From Cucumibacter marinus DSM 18995 (GTDB lineage Bacteria > Pseudomonadota > Alphaproteobacteria > Rhizobiales > Devosiaceae): 64,000 bases of DNA. The notes under the pieces are model-generated. The model was given only the letters and a program-made list of their open reading frames with translations, made no database searches and was not told where the DNA came from. Each line of letters starts with the position of its first letter. Positions within the stretch are counted from its first letter, which is position 1. Position numbers and translations under genes: made by a program. The stretch covers positions 1 to 64,000 of the forward strand of contig NZ_AUCR01000002.1 in NCBI RefSeq assembly GCF_000429865.1, given 5' to 3'. Shown here piece after piece: positions 1 through 8,688 of the stretch.

Positions 1-99
1 GGGGTGCAGAACGAACTGTTCTTCCGCGACAACACCATGATGCTGTTCGGCGATGCCAAGAAAATGACCGAAGACATCGTCAAATCGCTTGAAGAGTAA
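1..99 (+). CDS. pntB: NAD(P) transhydrogenase subunit beta, C-terminal end
   Basis: Only the last 32 codons are in the window, ending with TAA. The tail contains the [12 protein letters not shown] stretch that closes the NADP(H)-binding domain of the membrane proton-translocating transhydrogenase beta subunit. In the family this subunit carries domain III and part of the membrane channel and couples hydride transfer from NADH to NADP+ to proton entry. The start and the alpha-subunit genes lie upstream of the window. The assignment rests on a short but very characteristic terminal motif. Confidence 0.85.
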   Translation, partial: GVQNELFFRDNTMMLFGDAKKMTEDIVKSLEE

Positions 100-126
100 G
101 CACCCAAACGCGTTCAGGGTGGGGAA

Positions 127-747
127 ATGACTGACCCCACCCTGATCCTCGCCTTTGCCCTTGCCGCCTTTGCCATCGAGCTGACGCCGGGGCCAAACAT
201 GGCCTATCTGGCCTTGCTGTCCGTGGATCGTGGCCGCTTGCCGGGCCTTTATGCCGTGGCAGGTGTTGCTTCAGGCCTGTCGGTTCTGGCCGCCATCGCG
301 CTTTTCGGTTTCGGTGCACTGATCACCGAATACAGCTGGATCTACGAAACACTCCGCTGGGCGGGGATCGGCTATCTCCTGTGGCTGGCGCTTGATGCCT
401 ATCTGACCTCGCGTAAGCCGCTCGAGGAGACACCCGATGTGGCGACAGGTTTTCGCTACTTCCTGCGCGGTTTCATCACCAATCTGCTCAACCCCAAAGC
501 ACTGCTGTTCTACCTGACGGTCATGCCGAGCTTCGTCGCGGTCGAGGCGCGTTATCTTGCCGAAGCGACGGTTCTTTCGATTGTTTATGTGGTGGTTGCG
601 ACGGGCGTACATTTCGGCGTGGTGGTTCTCGCCGGCACGGCCCAGCCGGTCCTGTCGTCCGCTCAGGCGCGCCGCCGGCTCGGCATCGTCTTTGCCCTGT
701 TGCTGGTGGGCGTCGCCGTCTGGGTGTTTTTCGGGACCGCGCGGTAG
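127..747 (+). CDS. LysE/RhtB family amino-acid exporter
   Basis: A 206-residue, very hydrophobic protein with about six predicted membrane segments. Near the N terminus it has the ELTPGPNM motif typical of LysE/RhtB translocators, and it later contains NLLNPKALLFY, the usual mid-protein signature. Family members export amino acids or related small molecules from the cytoplasm by proton exchange; the substrate cannot be read from the sequence. It starts 27 bases after pntB, with a GGGG-rich ribosome site just upstream of ATG. It converges on the CDF transporter, with only 10 bases between the stops. Confidence 0.88.
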   Translation: MTDPTLILAFALAAFAIELTPGPNMAYLALLSVDRGRLPGLYAVAGVASGLSVLAAIALFGFGALITEYSWIYETLRWAGIGYLLWLALDAYLTSRKPLEETPDVATGFRYFLRGFITNLLNPKALLFYLTVMPSFVAVEARYLAEATVLSIVYVVVATGVHFGVVVLAGTAQPVLSSAQARRRLGIVFALLLVGVAVWVFFGTAR

Positions 748-757
748 ACGGGCCCGT

Positions 758-1654
758 TCATCGCTTAGAAAGCCGAAGGGCTGGCCTGCGCTTGGATTTG
801 TGTGCCGGCTCGACGTGAATGGTGACGCGGGCGTGTTCGATCCGTTCGCCAATGGCGTGTTCGATGCGGTCGCAGATCTCGTGCGCGGCCTTTACTGTCA
901 GTTCGGTCGGGACGACGAGGTGAAACTCCACGAAAGTGGCGGTGCCCGCCCGCCGTGTGCGCAAATCGTGGACCTCGATCGCGCCTTCGCCCGCCTGCTG
1001 GATTGCAGTGCGGATGAGATCGAGTTCGTCGTCCGGAGCCGCGCCATCCATCAAACCGTTGATGGAGCTCTGGATCACCGCCCAGCCCGACCACAGGATA
1101 TTGAGCGCGACAATGGCCGCGAAGATCGGATCAAGAATCGTCCAACCGGTCGCGACCGCGAGAACCAGACCGACAATGACCCCGAACGAGGTGATCACGT
1201 CGGTGAGCAGGTGCCTTCCGTCGGCGACCAGGGCCGGGGACCGCAGCCGCTTGCCCCTTGTCAGCAGCACATAAGCCCACACACCATTGATGACGCCGGC
1301 GACGGCGTTGATGGCGAGCCCGGTCACAGGTTGATCCATGGTTCGTGGATCCAGCAGGCTGCGCGCGCTTTCATTCAGGATCAGCCCGGCTGCCAAGACG
1401 ATCAGAGCGCCTTCGACCACGGCTGCAAAATATTCCGCCTTGTGGTGGCCAAATGGATGGGTCGCATCGGCCGGCCGGGCCGAGACGCGGACCGCAATCA
1501 GCGCAGCAATGGCGGTTGCCACATTGACCACGCTTTCGAGCGCGTCGGAGAACAGCGCCACCGAACCGGTGAGCGCGGCAGCGATGGTCTTGAGGCCAAG
1601 GACGAGAAGTCCCACGACGATGCTGCCGAGGGCGAGTTTCAGGGTGGCGGACAT
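758..1654 (-). CDS. cation diffusion facilitator (CDF) family metal transporter
   Basis: A 298-residue protein with the CDF layout: six membrane segments in the first two thirds, then a cytoplasmic ferredoxin-like C-terminal domain (about residues 205-285). The membrane metal-site signature in TM5 is visible as HLLTD (HxxxD). The TM2 counterpart reads ESVVN, so the usual second Asp of the DxxxD half-site is Asn; this may alter metal preference. The family exports divalent metals such as Zn, Mn, Fe or Co using the proton gradient. The gene stands alone, and an inverted repeat lies about 65 bases upstream of its start. The metal is unknown. Confidence 0.88.
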   Translation of the reverse strand: MSATLKLALGSIVVGLLVLGLKTIAAALTGSVALFSDALESVVNVATAIAALIAVRVSARPADATHPFGHHKAEYFAAVVEGALIVLAAGLILNESARSLLDPRTMDQPVTGLAINAVAGVINGVWAYVLLTRGKRLRSPALVADGRHLLTDVITSFGVIVGLVLAVATGWTILDPIFAAIVALNILWSGWAVIQSSINGLMDGAAPDDELDLIRTAIQQAGEGAIEVHDLRTRRAGTATFVEFHLVVPTELTVKAAHEICDRIEHAIGERIEHARVTIHVEPAHKSKRRPALRLSKR

Positions 1655-1717
1655 GGATCATGATTCCGAGTGGCTTGCCAGGCAATATAGGACCGCTCGC
1701 AAACAGGATCAACCTAT

Positions 1718-1748
1718 TGAAAATACTTGCAAATCACTGTCATTTTCA
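1718..1748. promoter_or_regulatory. inverted repeat upstream of the CDF transporter gene
   Basis: TGAAAAT and ATTTTCA are separated by 17 bases, 64 bases upstream of the CDF start codon and in the same gap as the VOC gene start. It could be an operator for either gene. There is no independent evidence for a regulator. Confidence 0.3.
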
Positions 1749-1834
1749 TCGGCGGATCCGGTGAGTGGTGTTTTCTGATTGTCTTGGCCTGAAGCTGGGG
1801 ATTGAATGGCTTCGGGAAGCCAATGGAGGACGCC

Positions 1835-2254
1835 ATGACGAGCCGTCTCAATCCCTATCTCAACTTTGATGGCACCGCCCGAACAGCCATTGAATTCTAC
1901 ACATCCGTTTTCGGTGGCGAGCTGACGGTCAGCACGTTCGGAGAAAACGGCATGTCCGATGATCCTGCAGAGGTCGACAAGGTTATGCATGCTCAGCTCA
2001 CGACCGGTTCGGGTTTCACGCTGATGGCATCGGATACGCCGCCCGGCATCCCCGCGCCATCAACAGAAGGGAACATCTCGATCTCCCTGAGTGGCGCAAA
2101 GGCAGACGAAGCCGAGCTCAAGGGCTATTGGTCAAAACTGGGCGAAGGCGGCATGGCAATCATGCCGCTTGCCACAGCGCCATGGGGCGACCAGTTCGGC
2201 ATGCTCAAGGACCGGTTCGGCACGACCTGGATGGTCAATATCGCTGGAACCTAG
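1835..2254 (+). CDS. VOC (glyoxalase/PhnB-like) family protein
   Basis: A 139-residue protein with the single-chain VOC fold of the PhnB / 3-demethylubiquinone-methyltransferase-like group: N-terminal LNPYLNFDG, then AIEFYTSVFGGE, and the closing segment PWGDQFGMLKDRFGTTWMVN. Such proteins are usually dimers with a metal- or ligand-binding groove, and the substrate is generally unknown. I chose the ATG at 1835 over an in-frame TTG at 1802 because GGAGG lies at the correct distance upstream and the family N terminus begins here. Its stop codon overlaps the stop of the convergent cytochrome b561 gene. Confidence 0.85.
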   Translation: MTSRLNPYLNFDGTARTAIEFYTSVFGGELTVSTFGENGMSDDPAEVDKVMHAQLTTGSGFTLMASDTPPGIPAPSTEGNISISLSGAKADEAELKGYWSKLGEGGMAIMPLATAPWGDQFGMLKDRFGTTWMVNIAGT

Positions 2255-2790
2255 GCGGTTTTGCCCCAGGGCCAGATGCGGGCGAACACGCGATCGCGCC
2301 GCCAGAATTCGTGATACAGCGCCGCTGCCACATGCAGAACGAAGGCTGCGGCGAAGATGCGCGATATGCCGAAATGTCCAAGCCGGGGCGGCAGGTCGTC
2401 CGTGACCGGCCAGCTCGAAACATCGCCGCCCAGAGCCATTTGCCCCAGCGGGGTAAGCGCGGACATGCCCATGCCGCTGAGCACCAGCAAAAGCGGTAGG
2501 GCGATGAGGGCCAGGTGGACGGCCTTTGACGACCAGTTCATCCATGCGGGCCAGTCGGGCTCGGCAGCCGGACGGGCATGGACAATCATCATCACGACGC
2601 GCACCAGCATGGTGAGGGCGATCAACACGCCCAGACCGGCATGGATCTTGAAGAGCGAGAATTTGAGGGCGGTATCGGTCGTGTTTGCCGTGGCAAGGCC
2701 CAGCGCGAAGGCAATGAGCAGCAGGATGACCGCGCCCCAGTGCAGGGCGCTGACGGTTCTGGAATAAGTCTGTGGGCTTGGTCTGGACAT
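2251..2790 (-). CDS. cytochrome b561 family protein
   Basis: A 179-residue protein with four predicted membrane helices. Candidate haem-ligand histidines are His17 (SALHWG), His50 (KIHAGLG), and His139/His153 in the C-terminal half. The family transfers electrons between quinol and periplasmic or membrane acceptors, and often limits superoxide formation. The ATG at 2788-2790 is preceded by AGGAGGG at good spacing, so the longer reading to 2844 was not used. It is divergent from a MarR regulator, and two identical palindromic boxes lie between them, so repression by that regulator is likely. Confidence 0.85.
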   Translation of the reverse strand: MSRPSPQTYSRTVSALHWGAVILLLIAFALGLATANTTDTALKFSLFKIHAGLGVLIALTMLVRVVMMIVHARPAAEPDWPAWMNWSSKAVHLALIALPLLLVLSGMGMSALTPLGQMALGGDVSSWPVTDDLPPRLGHFGISRIFAAAFVLHVAAALYHEFWRRDRVFARIWPWGKTA

Positions 2791-2890
2791 AGGAAAACCC
2801 TCCTGGCTCCGGCCGGGGAGCCGATGGGTGCCCACAACGGACACCGTTCAATCTCTGGCCTTTGGGCCTTGGCCCGCCGACCGAATTACG

Positions 2891-2907
2891 TTAGATTACG
2901 TGTAAAC
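2891..2907. promoter_or_regulatory. MarR-type operator, copy 1
   Basis: A 17-base box TTAGATTACGTGTAAAC with the near-palindromic core TTACGTGTAA. It is repeated almost perfectly 23 bases downstream, in the intergenic region between cytochrome b561 and the MarR gene. I infer that it is the binding site of that regulator. Confidence 0.6.
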
Positions 2908-2913
2908 CAATTT

Positions 2914-2930
2914 TTAGATTACATGTAAAC
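2914..2930. promoter_or_regulatory. MarR-type operator, copy 2
   Basis: TTAGATTACATGTAAAC with a perfect palindromic core TTACATGTAA, ending 11 bases before the MarR start codon. It differs from copy 1 at a single base. Its position over the likely translation-initiation region suggests autoregulation. Confidence 0.6.
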
Positions 2931-2941
2931 GAAAGTCAACC

Positions 2942-3412
2942 ATGGCTGACGAAACACTGCCGCCCTATCCGGATTCACTCGGGCGGCTGCTCAATTTCGC
3001 GGCGCATCGGTCCCGGCAGGTCGCAGCACATCTGTTGGCGCCGCACGATCTGAGTTTTCCGCAATGGCTGGTGCTGAGCGCGCTTTGGCGGCGCGATGGA
3101 CTGAGCGTGGGCGCGTTGTCCAATTATGTCCGCACCAAGAAGGCCGGCATGTCCCGGCTCATCGACCGCATGGAACAGGCGGGACTGGTCGACAAATGCA
3201 CCAGCGAAACGGATGCCCGTTCGGTCCAGGTCCGCCTGACCGAACAGGGCCGGGCGCTCGACCATCTCGCGGACCTGCATCAGCGGGTAAACGCTGTGCT
3301 GTGCGAAGGTATGTCGGCGGAGCAGCTTGAGCAGGTTGAGGCCCTGCTGACCCGCCTGCTCGAAAACGGGGATGCCGCGATCCGACATATGGCTGTCGAA
3401 CCCGATTGCTAG
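2942..3412 (+). CDS. MarR family transcriptional regulator
   Basis: A 156-residue winged-helix protein. The recognition region (about residues 55-80) includes LSNYVRTKKAGMSRLIDRMEQAGLV, followed by the wing with SETDARSVQVRLTEQGR, the standard MarR signature for an Asp-Arg-containing beta-wing. The family binds palindromes as a dimer and usually releases DNA on binding small phenolic ligands or on oxidation. It is divergent from cytochrome b561 and preceded by two copies of a 17-base palindromic box, so it most likely represses itself and the cytochrome. A Cys in KCTSET and the penultimate Cys could sense oxidation, but that is speculation. Confidence 0.88.
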   Translation: MADETLPPYPDSLGRLLNFAAHRSRQVAAHLLAPHDLSFPQWLVLSALWRRDGLSVGALSNYVRTKKAGMSRLIDRMEQAGLVDKCTSETDARSVQVRLTEQGRALDHLADLHQRVNAVLCEGMSAEQLEQVEALLTRLLENGDAAIRHMAVEPDC

Positions 3413-3499
3413 TCTGATCCCGACTGCTGCGCTTTACACCGGCTTTCGGATGACGGAGGCTGGCGCCCGACCTGTCGAGGGGGACGGACGGAGGGGCGT

Positions 3500-5158
3500 G
3501 TGGTCAAGAACGCAAAGCGTGATGCCGGTGGCAGGGCGCGTGGCGGAGAAGGCGGAAAGCCGCGCCGCCAGGCGATCGTTGTGGTGCACGGGCAGGGTGA
3601 GCAACGGCCCATGGGCACCATACGCGGCTTTGTCGAGACGCTTTGGACCCGGAATGATGCGGTGACACGCCGCGGGGTCGAAGACCTGCCGCCCGAAGAA
3701 CAGAAATCCTTTTGGGTCGTACCAGACCGCAAGACAGGTCTTTATGAACTGGCGCGTATCACGACGCCAACCGCTGCCGATGGCTGGCGCAGCGATTTTT
3801 TCGAGCTCTACTATGCGGATCTTTTGAGCGATACGCCGTTCCGGAATCTTTATCGCTGGCTACGGCGCCTCATCCAGATCGATCCGGTCGACGTGCCCGC
3901 CGCAGTAAGATGGCCGTGGTCCCTGTTCTGCATTCTCGCCTTCGTCGCGGTCGTCTCCGCCGGCTTCGTGATTTTGTCGCTGCCAGCCGTGGTGCATACC
4001 GAATGGCTGAGGGATATCTTCAAGCCGGAAAACACGCTGCCGGCGCTGATCATCGGGCTTATGGTGGCGCTGCAGCTATTCGCCAAGCTGTTCAGCCTGT
4101 TCGCGTTCATGCACCGGTTACCGAAATGGATGCCCAATATCATCATCCTCGGCGCGCTGATCGCCATGTTCCGCCACGACCTGGTGGCGATTGCCCTGAT
4201 CGCCGAGGCGCTGGTGATCTATCTCGCGGTGCGGTTCCTCCTGCCTTATTTCGGGGATGCGGCAAGCTATCTGAGTGCCCATACCGAGACCGTGACCAGC
4301 CGGCAGGCCGTACGGGCGCGCGGGCTCAACCTGCTGAGGGCGCTGCATGCCGACCCGCAATATGAGCGCATTGTCATCGTCGCGCATTCGCTGGGCACCG
4401 TGCTGGCCTATGACCTGTTGCACATTCTGTGGGGCGAGGTGGGGCCCACCAAGGATAACCCGCCCAATCAAACCGCGCTCGACGCGTTGCAGGCCGTCGA
4501 CGACTTCGTTGCCCTGCAGCCCGAAGACGGCTGGTCGGCCCAGACGGTTCTCGACTACCGGGCTGTGCAATGGCAGGCTTTCCGCGCCCTTTCCGGTCAA
4601 CCGCCCGGTCCTGGAAAGGGCGGCGTTGGTACGCGGCATGGCTGGAAGGTCTCGGATCTTGTCACGCTCGGCTCGCCGCTGGCGAGCGCGCAGTTTCTGA
4701 TGACGGAAAGCGCCAACGAGTTCGATCTGATGAAGACCGAACGCATGTTTCCTACCGCACCGGCCCGGCCCTATGCGCAGGGCCAACAGGCGCTCTATGT
4801 CGATGCGGGATCGGGGAACCGGGTCAGCCATCACGGCGCAGTGTTCTCGACCGTGCGCTGGGCCAATATCTATCATCCCTTTCATCCGATCGTATTCCTT
4901 TCGGGCGATCCGATTTCGGGGCCGGTGAGCGGGCGATCGGGGTTTGGACCCGGGATAGCCGATATTCCGGTCACGATCCCCAGCGGGCACGGCACGCCGG
5001 ATATCTTCAAGCACAACTATTACTGGACCGAAGTCGACGACCGGGACGCGGGTACCGACCCTCATATCGAGAAACTGCGTGCGGCGATCGGTCTGAGCGA
5101 AGATGAGCGTTTGAAAGGCATCGATCCGGGTTGGCTGGCAGGCGGCGCCACGAAGTAA
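3500..5158 (+). CDS. membrane-embedded alpha/beta-hydrolase-like protein of unknown function
   Basis: A 552-residue protein starting with GTG. After a basic N-terminal tail comes a hydrolase-like first strand (IVVVHGQGEQ, residues 28-37). About four hydrophobic segments follow (roughly residues 135-250), then a nucleophile-elbow sequence VAHSLGT (near residue 295), the candidate catalytic Ser. The C-terminal part has VTLGSPLA, as in lipases and PGAP1-like hydrolases, and a late HNYYW that may carry the catalytic His. The likely reaction is ester or amide hydrolysis at the membrane; the substrate is unknown. It sits alone between the MarR gene and the DsbA-like gene. I do not recognise a characterised homologue. 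Confidence 0.6.
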   Translation: MVKNAKRDAGGRARGGEGGKPRRQAIVVVHGQGEQRPMGTIRGFVETLWTRNDAVTRRGVEDLPPEEQKSFWVVPDRKTGLYELARITTPTAADGWRSDFFELYYADLLSDTPFRNLYRWLRRLIQIDPVDVPAAVRWPWSLFCILAFVAVVSAGFVILSLPAVVHTEWLRDIFKPENTLPALIIGLMVALQLFAKLFSLFAFMHRLPKWMPNIIILGALIAMFRHDLVAIALIAEALVIYLAVRFLLPYFGDAASYLSAHTETVTSRQAVRARGLNLLRALHADPQYERIVIVAHSLGTVLAYDLLHILWGEVGPTKDNPPNQTALDALQAVDDFVALQPEDGWSAQTVLDYRAVQWQAFRALSGQPPGPGKGGVGTRHGWKVSDLVTLGSPLASAQFLMTESANEFDLMKTERMFPTAPARPYAQGQQALYVDAGSGNRVSHHGAVFSTVRWANIYHPFHPIVFLSGDPISGPVSGRSGFGPGIADIPVTIPSGHGTPDIFKHNYYWTEVDDRDAGTDPHIEKLRAAIGLSEDERLKGIDPGWLAGGATK

Positions 5159-5239
5159 CCATGCTTTGCTGGCACGCGGGTTGGGTGGCGGCGGTCCCGG
5201 TGTTAGGCTCCGCCAAACTCATTCCCCTATGGAGGTCGC

Positions 5240-5887
5240 GTGGCCGAAGAGCTCACCATCGACGTCATCACTGATATTGTTTGCCCCTGGTGCCTCGTGG
5301 GTGTTGCCCGTCTCGACAAGGCGCTTGCACAGGTTCCTGAAGGGACGCCGGTGCATGTCCGGCACCACCCCTTCCTGCTCGATCCCGAACTCGATGAACA
5401 GGGCGTGGATCTGAGGGAAAAGCTGTCCGAGAAATACGGAGGCGATCCCGCAGAAATGTGGGCGCGTGTCGAAGGCGAGGCCGAGAAAACCGGCATTGAC
5501 CTCAAGATCGAGCGTCAGCCGCATGTCTGGCCGACGGTGAAGGCGCATGTGCTGGTTCGGCTTGCAGAAGGCGATCAACAGCACGCAGTCCAGAAGGATC
5601 TGGCCGCGGCCTATTTCCATGAAGCGGCCAATCTCACCGATACGGACTTTCTGGTCGGCATCGCCGAGAAGCACGGCCTCGATGGTACGGCGATCCGCAG
5701 CGCACTCGAAGATCCTGAGCAGATCGCGGCAAGTCATGAACATGCCCGGGCGATTGCCGGCCAGGGGATCACCGGCGTGCCGTTCTTTGTGTTCAATGGG
5801 CGCTTTTCGCTGTCAGGCTGCCAGCCTGAGGGCGTGTTTTCACAAGCCGTGCAGGCGGCGCTGCAACCGGAACCGCATCCGGCCTGA
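5240..5887 (+). CDS. DsbA family oxidoreductase (FrnE-like)
   Basis: A 215-residue thioredoxin-fold protein with CPWC at residues 15-18, and the cis-proline loop GVPFFVFNGRF near residue 180. There is no signal peptide, which fits the cytoplasmic FrnE/polyketide-type DsbA group rather than periplasmic DsbA. The family catalyses dithiol-disulfide exchange or isomerisation, and some members protect against oxidative stress. The GTG start at 5240 follows GGAGG at proper spacing. A strong bidirectional terminator separates it from the convergent DUF992 gene. Confidence 0.88.
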   Translation: MAEELTIDVITDIVCPWCLVGVARLDKALAQVPEGTPVHVRHHPFLLDPELDEQGVDLREKLSEKYGGDPAEMWARVEGEAEKTGIDLKIERQPHVWPTVKAHVLVRLAEGDQQHAVQKDLAAAYFHEAANLTDTDFLVGIAEKHGLDGTAIRSALEDPEQIAASHEHARAIAGQGITGVPFFVFNGRFSLSGCQPEGVFSQAVQAALQPEPHPA

Positions 5888-5897
5888 TCCGAAACTA

Positions 5898-5924
5898 AAA
5901 AAGGGGCGCCGGGCGCCCCTTTTT
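5898..5924. terminator. bidirectional rho-independent terminator
   Basis: A hairpin with GGGGCGCC and GGCGCCCC arms, flanked by an A-run on one side and a T-run on the other. It lies between the convergent DsbA-like and DUF992 genes and can serve both. Confidence 0.8.
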
Positions 5925-5948
5925 CGTAATCAATATTGCCGTGGCGGC

Positions 5949-6455
5949 TTAGCGGTCGGCAGAGCGCAGAATCAGGCGCGATACGCCGACGGCCAGGTTC
6001 AGGCCGGTCTGGGCCTGTACCGAGAAGGGTTGCAGCGCGAAGCTTTCACGCGAACCCCCGATCAGTGCGTTGGCGCCAAGGCCCACGCCGAAGCTGGCTT
6101 CACCGGACACGCCGACATAGTCGCCGGCCAGCGAGCCCTCGGCATAGGCCGATTTGGTCGGGGCGAAGACCAGCCAAGCAATAACGGTCCTCTTGGTCAC
6201 CCCGATGTCGAGGCCAAGCTTGCGGATTTCACCGAAATAGACCTCGGTCGAGCCGACCACGCCATCGGCGGGGTCGAATTCGCAGCGCATTTCCTTGCGC
6301 GAGCCGATCAGGAGACCGACGCCGCCTTCGACTTCGCATTCGAGGACGCCGACTTCCACGCGGTTCTCCTGCGCGGCGGCGGGTGCGACAGCGCTCATCA
6401 TGGTGCCGAGTGCAAGACCGGTTGCGGTAAGACCGGCGGCCAGAAACTTCTTCAT
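5949..6455 (-). CDS. DUF992 family exported protein
   Basis: A 168-residue protein with a clear Sec signal peptide (MKKF, a hydrophobic core, then APAAAQ near residue 27). The mature part is glycine-rich and has a Cys pair (GVLECEVEGG and MRCEFDP), typical of the DUF992 family of alphaproteobacteria. The repeated small-residue, alternating segments (SLAGDYVGVSGEASFGVGLGANALIGGS) suggest beta structure in the periplasm or outer membrane. The function of the family is not known. The start at 6455 is preceded by GGGAG, and an alternative lies five codons upstream. Confidence 0.85.
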   Translation of the reverse strand: MKKFLAAGLTATGLALGTMMSAVAPAAAQENRVEVGVLECEVEGGVGLLIGSRKEMRCEFDPADGVVGSTEVYFGEIRKLGLDIGVTKRTVIAWLVFAPTKSAYAEGSLAGDYVGVSGEASFGVGLGANALIGGSRESFALQPFSVQAQTGLNLAVGVSRLILRSADR

Positions 6456-6623
6456 CGAAATGTCTCCCAAAAAAACGTCGAAACGGGTCGTCCGCGGCGC
6501 AACGGGACGAATCGAGTGCGAGGCGATTTGTACAGGCGAATGCGTTGAAAGTTAGCCGGCCTGTCGTCCCCGCGCCAGCGCTGTCAGGTTAACGGCTGGG
6601 AGGCGCAAAAGGTTGCGCAGCCC

Positions 6624-6659
6624 AAAAACAAAGCCGCCCGGCAGAGCCGGACGGCTTTG
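6624..6659 (-). terminator. rho-independent terminator of rpsU
   Basis: On the minus strand, a hairpin with AAGCCGTCCGGC and GCCGGGCGGCTT arms is followed by TTTGTTTTT, starting 24 bases after the rpsU stop codon. Confidence 0.8.
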
Positions 6660-6683
6660 AATATCAACGATGCCAAATGCAGA

Positions 6684-6902
6684 TTAACGGCGGCCGGCAA
6701 CAAGGCCTTCGCGCTGGGCGCGCTTGCGTGCCAGCTTGCGGGCGCGGCGCACGGCCTCGGCCTTCTGGCGCGCCTTCTTCTCGGAGGGCTTTTCGTAATA
6801 ATTGCGCAGCTTCATCTCGCGGAAGATGCCTTCACGCTGCATTTTCTTTTTCAGCGCCCGGAGCGCCTGATCAACATTGTTATCACGAACGACGACTTGC
6901 AC
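6684..6902 (-). CDS. rpsU: 30S ribosomal protein S21
   Basis: A 72-residue, strongly basic protein. It opens with [20 protein letters not shown] and has the [19 protein letters not shown] block and a Lys/Arg-rich tail, all diagnostic of bacterial S21. In the small ribosomal subunit it sits near the anti-Shine-Dalgarno region and assists initiation. It is monocistronic here, with its own terminator, and lies downstream of purE-purK on the same strand. Confidence 0.97.
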   Translation of the reverse strand: MQVVVRDNNVDQALRALKKKMQREGIFREMKLRNYYEKPSEKKARQKAEAVRRARKLARKRAQREGLVAGRR

Positions 6903-7053
6903 GCGTCACACTGCCCTTTCAAAAGCGAATCTGATTGGAAATCCGGCGCTTGCCGCAAATAATGCGCTAACGCCGACCGGAAAAACCGGTCTCCGTGGCG
7001 GCGGACATAGCAAATCAGGGGCGCAATGTCCAGCGCCGGCGGTGAGTTAAGTT

Positions 7054-8130
7054 TTATCCGGCCGGACCGGTAATGCGGTTGATATGTCCCATCTTGCGGC
7101 CGGGCCGGGCCTCGGCCTTGCCGTAGTGATGCACCTGGGCGTCGGCAGCGGTCTCGCCCGTCACGCGTTCGATCTCGTCGCCGATCAGATTGGACATTTC
7201 GACATTCGCGTGGCGGCGCGTCGTGCCGAGCGGCCAGCCGGCAACGGCCCGCATATGTTGCTCGAACTGCGATACCAGGCACCCGGCCTCTGTCCAGTGG
7301 CCGGAATTGTGCACGCGCGGCGCGATCTCGTTGACGATCAGCCCGCCATCGTCCGATGCAAAGTACTCGACGCCGATCACGCCGACATAATCGAGGTCCT
7401 CGAGGATCATGCCGGCCATGGCGATGGCCGTGTCGGACATTTCTTCACTGATGCGGGCGGGGACGGTGCTGGTGTTGAGGATATGGTCGCGATGCACATT
7501 CTCAGCCGGATCATAGGCGGCCATGCTGCCGTCGGCGCCGCGCGCGGCGATCACTGAAATCTCGCGATCAAACGCAATGAATCCCTCCAGAATCGCGGGC
7601 GCCCCTTTCATCGCTTTCAGGGCTTCGGCGGCATCATCTCGGCTGCGGATCATGGCCTGACCCTTGCCGTCATAGCCAAGCCGGCGTGTCTTGAGGACCG
7701 CGGGTGCGCCAATGGTCTCGAGCGCCCTTTCAAGATCGGCGGCATTGTCGACGGTGGCAAAGGGTGCCACCGGAATGCCGAGATTCGACAGGAAGTTTTT
7801 CTCGGTCAGTCGATCCTGGGCAGTTTCGAGCGCCATCGGCCCCGGCCGGACCGGGCAATGCCGTTCGATGATGGCAGCGGTTTCGACCGGCACGTTCTCG
7901 AACTCGTAGGTGACGACGTCGACGCTTTTCGCAAAAGCCTCGAGCGCGGCTTCATCATCATAGGCCGCGACGGACGTGTGCGGGGTAACGGCAAAGGCCG
8001 GGCTTTGCGGGTCGGGGCAATAGATGTGGGCATTGAGGCCGAGCCGGTGCCCGTACAGCGCCAGCATGCGGCCAAGCTGGCCGCCACCCAGAATGCCGAT
8101 GGTGGCGCCGGGAAGAAGCGGATCAGACAT
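7054..8130 (-). CDS. purK: N5-carboxyaminoimidazole ribonucleotide synthase
   Basis: A 358-residue ATP-grasp protein: N-terminal Rossmann-type [15 protein letters not shown]-grasp residues [13 protein letters not shown] in the centre, and the metal-binding VIGVEYF ... [14 protein letters not shown] near residues 255-285. It converts AIR, ATP and bicarbonate to N5-CAIR in purine synthesis. I set the start at the ATG at 8130, where [16 protein letters not shown] matches the family; the longer reading overlaps purE by most of its extension. The start overlaps the last eight bases of purE, so the pair is translationally coupled. Confidence 0.96.
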   Translation of the reverse strand: MSDPLLPGATIGILGGGQLGRMLALYGHRLGLNAHIYCPDPQSPAFAVTPHTSVAAYDDEAALEAFAKSVDVVTYEFENVPVETAAIIERHCPVRPGPMALETAQDRLTEKNFLSNLGIPVAPFATVDNAADLERALETIGAPAVLKTRRLGYDGKGQAMIRSRDDAAEALKAMKGAPAILEGFIAFDREISVIAARGADGSMAAYDPAENVHRDHILNTSTVPARISEEMSDTAIAMAGMILEDLDYVGVIGVEYFASDDGGLIVNEIAPRVHNSGHWTEAGCLVSQFEQHMRAVAGWPLGTTRRHANVEMSNLIGDEIERVTGETAADAQVHHYGKAEARPGRKMGHINRITGPAG

Positions 8131-8617
8131 CGTCCACCGGATATTCTGGCACGCTGTCGGTATGCCGCTGGCGGAACTCGGCGAGCGCCTCGGCGATCTC
8201 TTCATTGCCTGTCGACAGGATCGAGGCGGCCAGCAACGCGGCATTGATGGCACCGGCGCGGCCGATAGCCAGGGTACCGACCGGCACGCCCGCAGGCATC
8301 TGCACGATGGAATAGAGACTGTCGAGGCCGCTCAGCGCCTTGGACTGCACCGGTACGCCAAGCACTGGCAGGGTTGTCATCGAGGCGACCATGCCCGGAA
8401 GGTGGGCGGCGCCGCCGGCGCCCGCGATGATGACGCGAAACCCATCTGTGCGGGCATTGGTGGCGAAATCATACATGCGGTCGGGCGTGCGATGGGCGGA
8501 GACGATCCGCGCCTCATACTCGATCTTGAGTTCATCGAGAGTTTCGGCGGCATGGCGCATGGTCGGCCAGTCGGACTGGGACCCCATAACGATAGCGACG
8601 GGTGGAGACGTGAACAC
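8123..8617 (-). CDS. purE: 5-(carboxyamino)imidazole ribonucleotide mutase
   Basis: A 164-residue protein with the class I PurE hallmarks: [10 protein letters not shown] at residues 11-20, then SAHRTP (catalytic His), [12 protein letters not shown] and [15 protein letters not shown]. It rearranges N5-CAIR to CAIR as the partner of PurK, in the cytoplasm. The gene is upstream of purK in the same transcript with overlapping ends. The C-terminal tail ends PVDDV, and its coding sequence contains the purK start. Confidence 0.97.
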   Translation of the reverse strand: MFTSPPVAIVMGSQSDWPTMRHAAETLDELKIEYEARIVSAHRTPDRMYDFATNARTDGFRVIIAGAGGAAHLPGMVASMTTLPVLGVPVQSKALSGLDSLYSIVQMPAGVPVGTLAIGRAGAINAALLAASILSTGNEEIAEALAEFRQRHTDSVPEYPVDDV

Positions 8618-8688
8618 GGTTGTGAACCCCCAGGCTGCGCAAAAAGGGCGTTTAGGCGAAAATCCGGGTCAGATCAACAGGCTGGCGA

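Noticed and set aside
6657-6962. Plus-strand frame over rpsU
   Set aside because: Antisense shadow of ribosomal protein S21; its start lies in the rpsU terminator.
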